Assembly (NCBI GenBank): GCA_017615325.1
Contig: JAGAAI010000044.1
Span: 1 to 64,000, forward strand
Direction: 5' to 3'
Source: Clostridiales bacterium
GTDB lineage: Bacteria; Bacillota; Clostridia; Saccharofermentanales; Saccharofermentanaceae
DNA length: 64,000 nucleotides
Of the stretch, positions 7,470 to 17,259 are shown in pieces. The translations under genes were made by a program, and so were the position numbers. The notes under the pieces are model-generated. The model was not told where the DNA came from, did no database searches, and was given only the letters and a program-made list of their open reading frames with translations. The stretch's first letter is position 1; each line of letters begins with the position of its first letter.

Positions 7470-9517
7470 TTGGGATACTGTATCCTTTCGTGCATCGCTC
7501 CCGCATAGACCTGACGGAAAGCTATGATTATCTTCTCGATATCATCGAAGGATAGTCCGGAATTTATAAGCTGATCCTGGTCGATCTTGCCTCTTACAAG
7601 TTCCCTTATCTTCTCTTCGCACTTGTTGATATCGTCTATCTTCATCGACCTTATCGCAGCTTCACAGGTATCAGCCAGCATGATGACACCGGACTCACGT
7701 GAAGAAGGGATATGGCCTTTATATCTGAAGTTCTCAAGAGACGGCATGTCCATGCCGTTGGACTTGGCTTCATCACAGGCTTTGCGGTAGAAATATGCAG
7801 GATATGTGGTTCCGTGATGCTCATCGATGATCTTGATGATAGCCTCAGGAAGTCTGTACTTGCGGGCCAGCTTGATACCTTCCTCAGGGTGGCTCGTGAT
7901 GATCTTCACGCTCTCCATGACTGATATGGAATCATGAGGATTGGCAATATCTGTCTGATTCTCAGTGAAATATGTAGGATTCTCGAGTTTGCCTATGTCA
8001 TGGTAATAGCAGGCAACCTTACAGAGGAGCGAATCTGCACCGATCGCATCTGCCGCTGCATCAGCGAGATTAGACACCATAAGGGAATGCTGATATGTTC
8101 CCGAAGCCTCGAAGAAAAGTCTCTTTAAGAGGGGGTGTCCGGGCTGGGACAGCTCGATGAGCCTTACAGGAGATGCCGAATTGCTTACGAGTTCGTAGAT
8201 AGGAGTCAATCCTATGGCAAGTATCAGAGAAAAGATAGTACTTATCGAGACATAAAGGACGCTGTTGATATATTCTGCATTGGTAGAACCATGGAAGAAG
8301 TTAAATATCAGAGATCCTGATATAGCGATAACCGAGGGCAGGATAATGATAAGAGCGGATGAATAAGCCCTGTCTCTCCTGCCGGCAATGGTTGCACAGA
8401 CCAGGATGGTAATGCTCATTACGAATAAGAGTTCGATATCGAAGTTATAGATCGGCCACATTATAAGGAGGTTGGCATAAGACAGTATAACACTCTCCGA
8501 CACGCCCAGATAAGTCGCGCATATGACCGTAAAGAAGAGCACAAAGGCCAGGAGTCCTGAGAATTGCGATGCATAGAAAGCGACCGCAACAGGAAGAACA
8601 AAAGTTATGTTAAGGAGCAGGAAAACCTTAAACTCCTTCCTCTCTTTGTTGCTGAAAGTCCTGGTAAAAAAGTATCCAACAAGGAATAAGATCAACGTAT
8701 AAAGCAGTGATCTGGCAAGAATGATGATGTCAAAAGAGGATTCTCTTATAAGCTCGAGATTGACCATCATGCTGTATATATGCTCGGTAACGACCTCACC
8801 GGAAGATATGATCTTGGTACCCTTCTCGACGATCACAGGGTTATCCATAGCTTCCGAATAAGCAACGGAAGCTGCTTCATTGGTAGCATCAGAATCGAAG
8901 ATGCTGTTAGGCTTCATGATAAGCTTAAGGATCTCTCCAAACGCATTAGCGTAGGAACTGTATGACGGATTGGCATCCTTAAAGTTGGTTATCTGACTGT
9001 CTATGGCTGATTCCAGATGAGATTCATCCACATCTTCAACCATGATAAGCTCGGCAATGGAGATACCCTTATCACGCATATAGCTGAAAGTGGAATCAGA
9101 AAGATTAAGGAAAACGGTAAGATCAGACACGGGCGCATCGATACCTATCGAGGTAAGCAGATTGTTCTTTAATGTGTTGATCTCTGTAAGCGATGTAACT
9201 TCGCCCAGTTTCTGCTGCCTGATCTGTGATGTAAGATCAAAGAAAGTAGTAGTATCCTTGACGTTTTTCTCTGAGATCTCGGATGACCTTACAAAGATGG
9301 AAGCTACTGAATTGCGGGCTATGATCGCCTGATACTCGGTCTCATATGTATCGGTAAAAGTCTTGGAAGCATATATATCCGTATTGGCTACTGAACCTAC
9401 CGAATAATCATAGCTTTCCGGCAAGGACCCCAAAAAGACGAAGACGGTACATAAGACCAGATTCGTTATATATGTTATGAGCCTTAGCATTTTATTAAGT
9501 CCCGGTTTATTCTTCAT
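7466..9517 (-). CDS. pgpH: Membrane HD phosphodiesterase, PgpH/YqfF family (c-di-AMP hydrolase)
   Basis: The 683-residue protein has an N-terminal anchor (~10-28) and a ~230-residue outside domain of 7TMR-HD type. A block of seven hydrophobic helices follows (~262-450), then a cytoplasmic HD domain with CYYHDIGKLENP and a later DEHHGT. PgpH proteins cleave c-di-AMP to pApA and so tune turgor and wall homeostasis. Position between phoH and ybeY/era is the standard Firmicutes order. It overlaps phoH by 11 bases and the fusion gene by 4 bases. Confidence 0.9.
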   Translation of the reverse strand: MKNKPGLNKMLRLITYITNLVLCTVFVFLGSLPESYDYSVGSVANTDIYASKTFTDTYETEYQAIIARNSVASIFVRSSEISEKNVKDTTTFFDLTSQIRQQKLGEVTSLTEINTLKNNLLTSIGIDAPVSDLTVFLNLSDSTFSYMRDKGISIAELIMVEDVDESHLESAIDSQITNFKDANPSYSSYANAFGEILKLIMKPNSIFDSDATNEAASVAYSEAMDNPVIVEKGTKIISSGEVVTEHIYSMMVNLELIRESSFDIIILARSLLYTLILFLVGYFFTRTFSNKERKEFKVFLLLNITFVLPVAVAFYASQFSGLLAFVLFFTVICATYLGVSESVILSYANLLIMWPIYNFDIELLFVMSITILVCATIAGRRDRAYSSALIIILPSVIAISGSLIFNFFHGSTNAEYINSVLYVSISTIFSLILAIGLTPIYELVSNSASPVRLIELSQPGHPLLKRLFFEASGTYQHSLMVSNLADAAADAIGADSLLCKVACYYHDIGKLENPTYFTENQTDIANPHDSISVMESVKIITSHPEEGIKLARKYRLPEAIIKIIDEHHGTTYPAYFYRKACDEAKSNGMDMPSLENFRYKGHIPSSRESGVIMLADTCEAAIRSMKIDDINKCEEKIRELVRGKIDQDQLINSGLSFDDIEKIIIAFRQVYAGAMHERIQYPK

Positions 9518-10460
9518 TTAAGACCCTTCCCCCTTCTCTTTTATCGTAAGCTTCAACTATCCTCTTAACCAGCGCATTACGTACGATATCCGAATTATCC
9601 ATCTCTACTATAGCTATATCGGGAACATTCTTTAAGACCTTGATGGCATCCTTAAGGCCGGACACGCCGCCCTTGGGAAGATCGACCTGGGTAAAGTCGC
9701 CTGCCACACAGGCTTTGCAGTTGATCCCAAGCCTTGTAAGGAACATCTTCATCTGTTCGGGAGTCGTATTCTGGGCTTCATCCAGGAGCACGAACGAATC
9801 ATCAAGATTCCTTCCTCTCATGAAAGCAAGAGGAGATACTTCGATGATACCCTTCTCATAGTATCTGTCGAAGCCATCCCTGCCAAGGAGAAGCTGAAGC
9901 GCATCATAGATAGGTCTCATGTACGGGTCGACCTTTTCTTCGATATCTCCGGGAAGGAAGCCCAGCCTCTCACCTGCTTCGATCGCAGGTCTGGTCAATA
10001 TGATACGGGATACCTGGCGGGATTTAAGTGCTTTAACGGCACAGGCAACACCAAGGAAAGTCTTGCCGCAGCCAGCTGGGCCCGAAGCCAATACCAGGGG
10101 ATACCTTTCAAGAGCATCTATATAGAACTTCTGGCCTAATGTCCTTGCAGTGATCTTATTGCCTGTAGGCGTTATATAGAAAACATCATTCCTGACTTCC
10201 ATAAACTCATCGATCTTGCCTGATCTTGCAAGAACGATAAGATAGTCAACCATAAAGGGGCTGATCTCTTCAGTTTCACCGGAATCAAGCAAAGCCTTAA
10301 TGACAGATTGGGCTCTGTGGATATCAAGCGAGGAATCACCGGAGACCGTGATATTATCGCCGTCAGTATCTGCAGTAATGCCAAAGGCAGCTGCAATATT
10401 CTTCAAGTATCCGGCTATATTTTCCAGTCCTGATCTGTTACAAGTAATAGTTTCTGTCAC
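9507..10460 (-). CDS. phoH: PhoH family ATPase (PhoH/YbeZ-like)
   Basis: I place the start at GTG 10460 because a GGGG ribosome site precedes it. An upstream start would run into rluD and add residues unlike the family. The resulting 317-residue protein has Walker A GPAGCGKTFLG, LTRPAIEAGERLGFLPGD, Walker B FVLLDEAQNTTPEQMKMFLTR, and GDFTQVDLP. All are hallmarks of PhoH/PhoL ATPases that partner YbeY in RNA metabolism. The N-terminal part is the KH-like small domain (TITCNRSGLENI onward). It is first in the phoH-pgpH-ybeY/era-recO unit and has its own promoter. Confidence 0.9.
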   Translation of the reverse strand: MTETITCNRSGLENIAGYLKNIAAAFGITADTDGDNITVSGDSSLDIHRAQSVIKALLDSGETEEISPFMVDYLIVLARSGKIDEFMEVRNDVFYITPTGNKITARTLGQKFYIDALERYPLVLASGPAGCGKTFLGVACAVKALKSRQVSRIILTRPAIEAGERLGFLPGDIEEKVDPYMRPIYDALQLLLGRDGFDRYYEKGIIEVSPLAFMRGRNLDDSFVLLDEAQNTTPEQMKMFLTRLGINCKACVAGDFTQVDLPKGGVSGLKDAIKVLKNVPDIAIVEMDNSDIVRNALVKRIVEAYDKREGGRVLNEE

Positions 10461-10473
10461 TAATGAACCCCAC

Positions 10474-10521
10474 AATGCATATACTGCATTAATTATAATA
10501 TAAAAAAACGAAAGTCTACAA
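10474..10521 (-). promoter_or_regulatory. phoH promoter with palindrome in the 5' UTR
   Basis: On the minus strand TTGTAG (10521-10516), an 18-base spacer and TATAAT (10497-10492) make a promoter just after the end of rluD. Immediately downstream lies the perfect inverted repeat AATGCA-TATAC-TGCATT (10474-10490), placed where a repressor or an RNA-binding factor could act. Confidence 0.55.
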
Positions 10522-10527
10522 AGGAAA

Positions 10528-11442
10528 TTAAAGCTTTGTAAGCCTTCCCAGGAGTTCGGAATAGTAATCCGGAACATCACATGTAAAGCGCATTGTCTCA
10601 CCGGTCCTGGGATGAACGAATTCTATTGATTCACTGTGAAGAGCCTGTCCTTCAAGCCCGAAGCGGTTTTTACGGGATCCGTATACAGGATCCCCTACTA
10701 CGGGATGTCCTATATAATTCATGTGGACCCTGATCTGGTGGGTCCTTCCGGTCTCCAGCTTGAGCCTCAGATCTGTAGCTTCTGCATATCTACCGATCAC
10801 AGTAAAGTGAGTAACCGAAGGCTTGCCTTCTGCCTTAACGGTCATCTTCCTTCTGTCGCCTGAAGCTCTTGCTATTGGCGCATCAACCGTACCGTTGTCA
10901 GGTCCGACTACGCCTGCGACGATCGCCCTGTATTCACGGACCACCTCATGTCGAGTCATCATGTCAGCTATAGCTATGTGAGTCTCATTGTTCTTAACGA
11001 CCATCATGAGACCTGAAGTATCCTTATCGATACGGTGAACAATACCGGGTCTTATGACTCCGTTAATATCGGACAGATTATCTCCGCAATGAGCTATCAA
11101 AGCATTGACAAGAGTCATGTCCTTATGACCTGCACCGGGGTGTACTACAAGACCCTGGGGCTTATTCAGGACAATGAGGTCATCATCTTCATATACGATA
11201 TCCAGAGGGATCTCCTGGGCTTCATTATCGGTCTCGACAGGATCCGGGATCATAACGGCGATTTTCATGCCCGGGATAAGCTTGATCCCGGACTTAAATG
11301 CAGCCACTCCGTCGATCGTGACATTACCCTTATCTATCAGGTTCTTGTAGTAAGAACGCGAATATGAATCGTCCATAAGGCTTATGAACAGGTCCAATCT
11401 TACGTCTCTATATTCTTCGGGAACTATATAATCTTTGATCAT
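10528..11442 (-). CDS. rluD: RluD-family 23S rRNA pseudouridine synthase
   Basis: The 304-residue protein has an N-terminal S4 domain (VRLDLFISLMDDSYSRSYYK) and the catalytic domain with VLNKPQGLVVHPGAG and the active-site motif HRIDKDTSGLMMV, where the Asp performs catalysis. LETGRTHQIRVHM and GDPVYG complete the family signature. Members modify 23S rRNA uridines, RluD itself at helix 69. The ATG overlaps the lspA stop (ATGA). The lspA-rluD pair is conserved in Firmicutes. The exact target uridine cannot be read from sequence. Confidence 0.92.
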   Translation of the reverse strand: MIKDYIVPEEYRDVRLDLFISLMDDSYSRSYYKNLIDKGNVTIDGVAAFKSGIKLIPGMKIAVMIPDPVETDNEAQEIPLDIVYEDDDLIVLNKPQGLVVHPGAGHKDMTLVNALIAHCGDNLSDINGVIRPGIVHRIDKDTSGLMMVVKNNETHIAIADMMTRHEVVREYRAIVAGVVGPDNGTVDAPIARASGDRRKMTVKAEGKPSVTHFTVIGRYAEATDLRLKLETGRTHQIRVHMNYIGHPVVGDPVYGSRKNRFGLEGQALHSESIEFVHPRTGETMRFTCDVPDYYSELLGRLTKL

Positions 11443-11975
11443 TGCTCTTTCTTCCTGATAGATGATAAGTAACCATCAAAATACTTATTCGCGAAAATAC
11501 CGGTTGCTATGATTATTATCGTACCGCAGACGGCACAGATATCGGCAAAGTTAAAGATCGGGAAAGTGTAAGAGCCGAAGTCAAATCTTAAGAAGTCGAC
11601 AACATAACCGAGTCTTATCCTGTCAATAAGATTGCCGAATGCACCGGCAACAAGAAGAGTTAATGCAAAGCTGATGAACTTATAACCGTTGGCGGATGTA
11701 TAGATCAAAAGAACAAAGATCGCAAGACCAACGATAAGGGAAAATCCGGTAAGAACATATATGCCCCAGGACTGATCTGCCAGGAAACTGAAGGCGCTGC
11801 CTGTATTTCTTACATGATGCAGATAGAAAAAACCGGGTATGACTTCAACCTTTTGAGCATACTCAATGTTGGTCTTTATCGCATATTTGGTTACGGCATC
11901 GACAACAATAAGCACAATAGCCGCTATCGTCCAGATCAATGACATAATGATCATCTTTTTCTTCTTATCTTCCAT
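11439..11975 (-). CDS. lspA: Lipoprotein signal peptidase (signal peptidase II)
   Basis: A 178-residue protein with four predicted membrane helices. The two catalytic aspartates appear in GAFGNLIDRIRLGYVVDF and FNFADICAVCG. HHVRNTGSAFSFL is the conserved box near the front. LspA removes the signal peptide from diacylated prolipoproteins, several of which are encoded in this window (the cyclophilin, DUF3048 and 48.1-kb lipoproteins). A ribosome site GGGAGAG precedes the ATG, 11 bases after ymdB. A slightly long basic start (MEDKKKK) is the only deviation. Confidence 0.95.
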   Translation of the reverse strand: MEDKKKKMIIMSLIWTIAAIVLIVVDAVTKYAIKTNIEYAQKVEVIPGFFYLHHVRNTGSAFSFLADQSWGIYVLTGFSLIVGLAIFVLLIYTSANGYKFISFALTLLVAGAFGNLIDRIRLGYVVDFLRFDFGSYTFPIFNFADICAVCGTIIIIATGIFANKYFDGYLSSIRKKEQ

Positions 11976-11986
11976 CTTTCTCTCCC

Positions 11987-12769
11987 TTATTCAAATTCAC
12001 GGAACCTCTTTATATTGGTTGCATTTCCGTTGTCATCAGCATCTATTACAACACCGGATATGAACCCGGGGCCCTTTGCCGGTTCATATCTTGCAGGAAT
12101 CTTTTTAACAAGGCGCATAAGCGATGCGTCGATGTCCATGCCAAGTATGGAATCAGTTGCCCCGCACATGCCGGCATCAGTTATGTATGCTGTCCCACCG
12201 GAAAGCACTTCCTCATCAGCGGTCTGCACGTGGGTATGTGTTCCTACTACGGCCGTTACTTTTCCGTCAAGATAGTAACCCATCGCCATCTTTTCAGAAG
12301 TCATCTCAGCATGGAAATCCACAAGGATACCGTCAACTTTATCTTCTTTATTGATCTTATCAATTAGCTTGTCTGCGCAAAGGAAAGGATTATCACAATA
12401 AATGCCGGCTTCGATCTGCCCCATCAGGTTAATGACGGCGATCTTCTTTGAACCGGAAGATACTATACAGTAATCCTTCCCGGGCCACTCGGGACTGACA
12501 TTGGCAGGACGTGCGATCCTGTCAAACTCTTTGATATGACCAATGAAATCCCTGTTCGAGAAAGTGTGATTTCCCAAAGTAATAACGTCAACACCCATAT
12601 CGAAAAGTTCTTTAGCTATCTTGGATGTGATCCCGAGGCCTGCCGCGGAGTTCTCGGCATTGACAACGACAAAGTCAGGCTTATATGCAGACTTAATTTC
12701 CGGAAAGCAAGTTGCAAAAGCACTTCTGCCGGATTGTCCGACGATGTCGCCGACAAACAATATCCGCAT
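11987..12769 (-). CDS. ymdB: YmdB-family metallophosphoesterase
   Basis: The 260-residue protein begins MRILFVGDIVGQSGR and has ENSAAGLGI, TLGNHTFSNRD, VDFHAEMTSEK and VVGTHTHVQTADE. These are the metal-binding Asp, Asn and His sets of the TIGR00282 calcineurin-like family. B. subtilis YmdB hydrolyses cyclic nucleotides in vitro and affects biofilm and motility gene expression. It follows rny, as in many Firmicutes. AAAGGAGG with good spacing supports the start. A weak hairpin separates it from rny. Confidence 0.9.
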   Translation of the reverse strand: MRILFVGDIVGQSGRSAFATCFPEIKSAYKPDFVVVNAENSAAGLGITSKIAKELFDMGVDVITLGNHTFSNRDFIGHIKEFDRIARPANVSPEWPGKDYCIVSSGSKKIAVINLMGQIEAGIYCDNPFLCADKLIDKINKEDKVDGILVDFHAEMTSEKMAMGYYLDGKVTAVVGTHTHVQTADEEVLSGGTAYITDAGMCGATDSILGMDIDASLMRLVKKIPARYEPAKGPGFISGVVIDADDNGNATNIKRFREFE

Positions 12770-12831
12770 AAAAAACCTCCTTTATCCTTTAAGAAAATCC
12801 GTCAAATAATACCATAAATAAGGGCAAAGAT

Positions 12832-12860
12832 AAAGGCTGTCCCATTGGAACAGCCTTTTC
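12832..12860 (-). terminator. Hairpin terminator after rny
   Basis: GGCTGT (12835-12840) pairs with ACAGCC (12850-12855) with a short mismatched top. On the minus strand the U-run is weak (TTTATCTTT), so readthrough into ymdB is likely. The plus strand has TTTTCTC after the stem. Confidence 0.55.
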
Positions 12861-12929
12861 TCATTGGTGGTTAATCTCTTAACTTAAACCGATTTTTTGA
12901 TGAATCGTATTCATCGATCGTTACCTGCG

Positions 12930-14510
12930 TTACTTAGCGAAATCAGATACCCTTGTCTCACGGATCATGTTAACTTTGATCTCACCGGGATAATCCAACT
13001 CATCCTCGATGCGCTTACAGATCTTGTGTGCTATCAATGTCATATCGTCATCAGATACCTTGTCAGGTTCAACGATGACTCTGATCTCTCTGCCCGCCTG
13101 AATTGCAAAACACTTCTCAACACCTTCAAAATCAGATGCGATCTCTTCGAGCTTCTCGATACGCTTGATATAAGTCTCAAGGTTCTCTCTTCTGGCTCCG
13201 GGTCTTGCAGCTGAAATGGCATCAGCAGCTGCAATAAGAACAGCAACGGGGGTCTGAGGGTCCACATCGCCGTGATGTGCCTCAACAGCATTGATGATCT
13301 CCTGTGATTCGTGGTATTTCTTGGCAATGTCGACACCTAACTGAACATGTGATCCTTCCTGTTCAAAATCGACTGCCTTACCGATATCGTGAAGCAAACC
13401 CGCTCTCTTTGCGAAGTTGACATCGAGTCCCAATTCGGAAGCCATCATGCCTGCGATCAATGAAACTTCAATAGAATGCTGCAATACATTCTGTCCGAAG
13501 CTGGTACGATACTTCAAACGACCTAAGGTCTTGATAAGTTCAGGGTGCAGATTGATGACACCTGTATCGTATGCGGCCTTCTCGCCTTCCTGCTTGATTA
13601 CCTGGGAGATCTCTTTCTTTGCTTTGTTAACCATCTCTTCGATCCTTGCCGGATGGATCCTGCCGTCTACAACAAGTTTCTCGATCGCCAGTCTTGCGAT
13701 CTCACGGCGTATAGGATCAAATGACGATATGATGATAGCTTCCGGCGTATCGTCGATGATAAGGTCAACGCCCGTGATAGTCTCTATAGCACGGATATTA
13801 CGTCCTTCACGACCAATGATACGGCCCTTCATCTCGTCGTTCGGCAGATTAACTACTGACACGGTTACTTCAGAAACATAGTCGGACGCATATCTCTGTA
13901 TACATGATACGATGATGTCCTTACTTACTCTGTCCGCCTCTGCTTTTGTCTTCTCCACCATCTGCTTGAGCATCGTAGCCATGTCATGGCTGTATTCACG
14001 CTCAGCTGCTTCCATAACAAGAGTCCTTGCATCTGCAATAGAAAGTCCTGAGACCTTCTCCAATTCAACCTGCTTACGGGCTTCCAGGTCCTTCACGCGA
14101 AGTTCGTGTTCGGAAATAGATGCCAACTTACGGTCGATCTCCTCTTGTTTGCGTTCGGTGTTTGCTTGAATCCGGTTGATATTCTCTTCCTTTTGTTCAA
14201 GTCTGTTGCGTTCCTTTGTGATCTCACTCTTTCTTTCACGGGCATCTTTCTCCAATTCGGATTTAGCCTTAGTGATCTCTTCCTTGGCCTGCAACAATAA
14301 CTCGCGCTTGTCGCTCTCGGCTTGCTTGCGGGCATTCTCCACAAGCTTGTCATTCTCTTCGGACTGCTTTACAGCATTCTCTTCTAATTCCTGCTGTTTC
14401 TTAGATAAACCTTTTTTGAAAAAAAGAAAAGTTATAATCCATCCGAGAAGAATGCCGACTATCAGTGCAACACAAGCAACGATAAGATTGATTATTAAAG
14501 AATAATCCAC
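12930..14510 (-). CDS. rny: Ribonuclease Y
   Basis: An N-terminal membrane anchor ([20 protein letters not shown]) is followed by a ~150-residue charged coiled coil, a KH domain ([14 protein letters not shown]), and an HD domain ([16 protein letters not shown]). This is the exact RNase Y order, giving a 526-residue product. I choose GTG 14510 because GGAGGTG lies 9 bases upstream. The frame extends to TTG 14528, but that codon overlaps the ribosome site. RNase Y is the membrane-bound endonuclease that starts mRNA decay in Firmicutes. It has its own TTGACA-17-TACAAT promoter. Confidence 0.93.
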   Translation of the reverse strand: MDYSLIINLIVACVALIVGILLGWIITFLFFKKGLSKKQQELEENAVKQSEENDKLVENARKQAESDKRELLLQAKEEITKAKSELEKDARERKSEITKERNRLEQKEENINRIQANTERKQEEIDRKLASISEHELRVKDLEARKQVELEKVSGLSIADARTLVMEAAEREYSHDMATMLKQMVEKTKAEADRVSKDIIVSCIQRYASDYVSEVTVSVVNLPNDEMKGRIIGREGRNIRAIETITGVDLIIDDTPEAIIISSFDPIRREIARLAIEKLVVDGRIHPARIEEMVNKAKKEISQVIKQEGEKAAYDTGVINLHPELIKTLGRLKYRTSFGQNVLQHSIEVSLIAGMMASELGLDVNFAKRAGLLHDIGKAVDFEQEGSHVQLGVDIAKKYHESQEIINAVEAHHGDVDPQTPVAVLIAAADAISAARPGARRENLETYIKRIEKLEEIASDFEGVEKCFAIQAGREIRVIVEPDKVSDDDMTLIAHKICKRIEDELDYPGEIKVNMIRETRVSDFAK

Positions 14511-14555
14511 GTCGGTACTCACCTCCAATATTTAGTTGTCAAAGATCAATTGATT

Positions 14556-14608
14556 AATGGCTCTGACAAGCCATTTGATATTGTATAAATAAATATAAAC
14601 AATGTCAA
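14556..14608 (-). promoter_or_regulatory. rny promoter and leader hairpin
   Basis: On the minus strand TTGACA (14608-14603), a 17-base spacer and TACAAT (14585-14580) give a strong promoter. The leader then folds AATGGCT-TGTCAG-AGCCATT (14575-14556), a perfect 7-bp hairpin near the mRNA 5' end that could protect the transcript or be a site for feedback by RNase Y. Confidence 0.65.
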
Positions 14609-14622
14609 ATGCATAAATACCG

Positions 14623-14662
14623 TGATAAAATGCATGATGACAGTTAAAAACACCAGTGTTTT
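14623..14662 (+). promoter_or_regulatory. Extended -10 and palindrome upstream of RluA-type gene
   Basis: TG-A-TAAAAT (14623-14631) is an extended -10. Twelve or so bases after the expected start of transcription lies the palindrome AAAACAC-CA-GTGTTTT (14647-14662), directly before the weak AGGG ribosome site. It looks like an operator or a short translation-blocking hairpin. Confidence 0.45.
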
Positions 14663-14673
14663 AGGGCATTTTA

Positions 14674-15627
14674 ATGAAGCAAGACATTATCGTTACAAGT
14701 GAATACGACGGGCTACCTTTAAGGTCGGTTATGTCCGGCATGCTCTTCATGAGTTCCACCATGATCAAGAAGGCAAAGCTTTACGGCATTGTCGAGGTCA
14801 ACGGATGTCATCAGATCATAAAATACATCGTCCATACCGGAGATAAAGTCCATATCGAATACAGCGATGATGCCAGAATGGATCCAGAAAAGAGCCTTGA
14901 TATCATCTATCAGTGTCCGGATTACATAATAGTCAATAAACCTTCAGGCATGGTCACCCACCCTACCCACGGGCACCTTGACGATTCCCTTATCACATTG
15001 CTTCATGCAGATAAGCCCCTTCATCCGGTCATGAGACTTGACCGCGAGACATCAGGGCTCATCATGATCGCAACCAACGGCTATGCCCACAATACGATGC
15101 AAAAGTACGGTATGTTCGAGAAAAGGTATCTGGCAGCTGTATATGGAGTTATGGATCCGGCCGAAGGTGTTATAGATCTGCCCATAGCAAGGCGCCCTGA
15201 TTCAGTGATGATAAGAGAAGTTAATCCTGAAGGAAGAGAATGCATAACTGAATATAAGACAGTAGTGACAGACGATATCAACAATATATCCCTTGTGGAA
15301 TTTCATCTCCTGACAGGCAGGTGCCATCAGATAAGGGTCCATTCCCTGTCACAGGGTCACCCGCTCATAGGCGACGGTCTATACGGACCTAATTCCATTG
15401 ATAATCCTGCAGATGAAAGATCTTTAGAGATCTGGGGAGATACATCAGGACTTGACTCTAAAGCCGGCAGGGTTGCGCTGCACGCTTACTATCTGAAGTT
15501 TAGCGACAGATTAAATGATTCCACAGAAGATCGGACCTTCATAAGTCCCCTTCCGGAAGACATCAGAAACCTCTTTTCAGAAAAGTCACTTGTAAGAATC
15601 GATGAGTTTTTGAGCGAGGCTCATTGA
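14674..15627 (+). CDS. RluA-family pseudouridine synthase
   Basis: The 317-residue protein has a divergent S4-like start (GLPLRSVMSGMLFMSSTMIKK), then VNKPSGMVTHPTHG and the catalytic motif MRLDRETSGLIMIA. LLTGRCHQIRVHSLSQGHP and GDGLYGP follow. It is a second paralogue beside rluD and may modify another rRNA or tRNA position. The ribosome site is poor. The 3' end overlaps the end of recN on the other strand by 42 bases, so the two mRNAs are complementary there. Confidence 0.88.
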   Translation: MKQDIIVTSEYDGLPLRSVMSGMLFMSSTMIKKAKLYGIVEVNGCHQIIKYIVHTGDKVHIEYSDDARMDPEKSLDIIYQCPDYIIVNKPSGMVTHPTHGHLDDSLITLLHADKPLHPVMRLDRETSGLIMIATNGYAHNTMQKYGMFEKRYLAAVYGVMDPAEGVIDLPIARRPDSVMIREVNPEGRECITEYKTVVTDDINNISLVEFHLLTGRCHQIRVHSLSQGHPLIGDGLYGPNSIDNPADERSLEIWGDTSGLDSKAGRVALHAYYLKFSDRLNDSTEDRTFISPLPEDIRNLFSEKSLVRIDEFLSEAH

Positions 15628-17259
15628 TTCAGCATCATCGGAACCTGAGAGCATCCTGGATACTTCCCTTACCTTAAGATCAGCATCAGCCTTAACAAGC
15701 TCCGTACTGGTATTGTTCTTTAAGAACTTCTTCCCCGCAATGAAGTTATTATCAGCGCAAGCTGCTATCTGAGGCGTATGAGTAACGCAGAGGACCTGAT
15801 GCAGACCTGATATCGACTTAAGTTTATCAGCGATCCCATTGGCAGCCTTGCCCGATATTCCCGTGTCTATCTCATCAAAGATAAGCGTAGGCGTGCTGTC
15901 TGCAGAAGTCAGTATGTTCTTTACAGCAAGCATAATCCTGGATGCTTCACCGCCTGATGCCGTTGCGGACAAAGGTCTCGGAGGAAGGCCCGGATTAGCG
16001 GAGAAAAGAAAAGATATATCTTCCGTACCGTGGGATGAGAAGAACTTATCACGGGTGCGCTCTTCAAACTCAACTACAAACTGAGCCTTGGGGATCTCAA
16101 GATCATTAAGTTCACTTACGATCGCCTTCTCAAGTTTTGAGGAAGCTTTATGCCTTATATCAGATAAGTTCTTAGCAAGATCAATGAGTTTCTTTTCCAG
16201 AGCAGACAGATCATTACGAAGCTTGGCATACCTTTCCTTATCGTCATCAAGGTTGGTTAATTCCTGCGAGCACTTATCCTTAAAAGAATTTATCTCGGCA
16301 ATGCTGTTGCCGTATTTGGATTTAAGGTCAAAGAGAAGACTTATCCTGGAATTGATCTCGTCGATCTTATTCTGATCGACATCAAGTTCCGAGCACTTGC
16401 GGGATATATCATCTGATACAGACTTCAGATCGAGATAGATACTCTCGAATCGTTCTGCAAGGTCCTTGAAGTCTTCGTCTTTGGATGCGATCTTAGTAAT
16501 GATGGATGAGCTTTGAGCCGAGTTATCAGATGCCCCCTGTGCAAGATCCATGGCACGGGTTAAGTCTTCGGCAAAGTTCTTATACTGCTCCATCCTTTTC
16601 TTGTCAGCAAAGAGGGTCTCTTCTTCCCCGTCTGCAAAAGAAGCCTTATCTATCTCATTTACGACAAACTCCAGGTATTCCCTTCTCTGCTTGAGCTTTT
16701 CTGGAGAACCTTTAAGAAGCTTGAGGTCATGTACCGTAGTCTTATACTGTTCAAGAAGATCCTGATATTCTTTTAAGACTTTCAGAGCCTTGTCCCCTGC
16801 GAACCGGTCAAGCAGTTCAACATGGTATTTATCGTCAAAGATCTTCTGTGTATCGTATTGACCATGTATCTCAACAAGATATGACGTAATATCCCTTAAA
16901 AGCGATATATTGACCGTATTTCCGTTTATCCTGGCAATAGTCCTGCCGTTATCGTATACGGTGCGGCTGATGATAAGGAGTCCGTCCTCTTCTATATCAA
17001 CGTCAGAATCCGAAAGAGTCTTCAAAAACTCAGGATCTGCTTCAGATGAAATATCGAAAACTGCTTCTACAAAAGCCTTCTCCTTACCTGCCCTAATAAG
17101 ATTTTTAGACGATTTTCCGCCCATAATAAGATCTATGGCATCGACAAGGAGAGATTTACCGGCACCGGTCTCACCCGTAATTACATTGAGGCCTTTGTCC
17201 GGTTCGAAAACAACATTGGATATAACTGCAAAATCAGTGATCTCAAGTCTTATCAGCAA
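15586..17259 (-). CDS. recN: DNA repair protein RecN
   Basis: This 557-residue SMC-like ATPase has Walker A GETGAGKSLLVDAI near 30 and a long central coiled coil (~150-370). ATASGGEASRIMLAVK is the ABC signature and LIFDEIDTGISG is Walker B. LCVTHTPQIAA completes the set. RecN acts early at double-strand breaks. It follows argR with a 17-base overlap, and the argR-recN pair is conserved in Firmicutes. Confidence 0.95.
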   Translation of the reverse strand: MLIRLEITDFAVISNVVFEPDKGLNVITGETGAGKSLLVDAIDLIMGGKSSKNLIRAGKEKAFVEAVFDISSEADPEFLKTLSDSDVDIEEDGLLIISRTVYDNGRTIARINGNTVNISLLRDITSYLVEIHGQYDTQKIFDDKYHVELLDRFAGDKALKVLKEYQDLLEQYKTTVHDLKLLKGSPEKLKQRREYLEFVVNEIDKASFADGEEETLFADKKRMEQYKNFAEDLTRAMDLAQGASDNSAQSSSIITKIASKDEDFKDLAERFESIYLDLKSVSDDISRKCSELDVDQNKIDEINSRISLLFDLKSKYGNSIAEINSFKDKCSQELTNLDDDKERYAKLRNDLSALEKKLIDLAKNLSDIRHKASSKLEKAIVSELNDLEIPKAQFVVEFEERTRDKFFSSHGTEDISFLFSANPGLPPRPLSATASGGEASRIMLAVKNILTSADSTPTLIFDEIDTGISGKAANGIADKLKSISGLHQVLCVTHTPQIAACADNNFIAGKKFLKNNTSTELVKADADLKVREVSRMLSGSDDAESMSLAQKLIDSYK

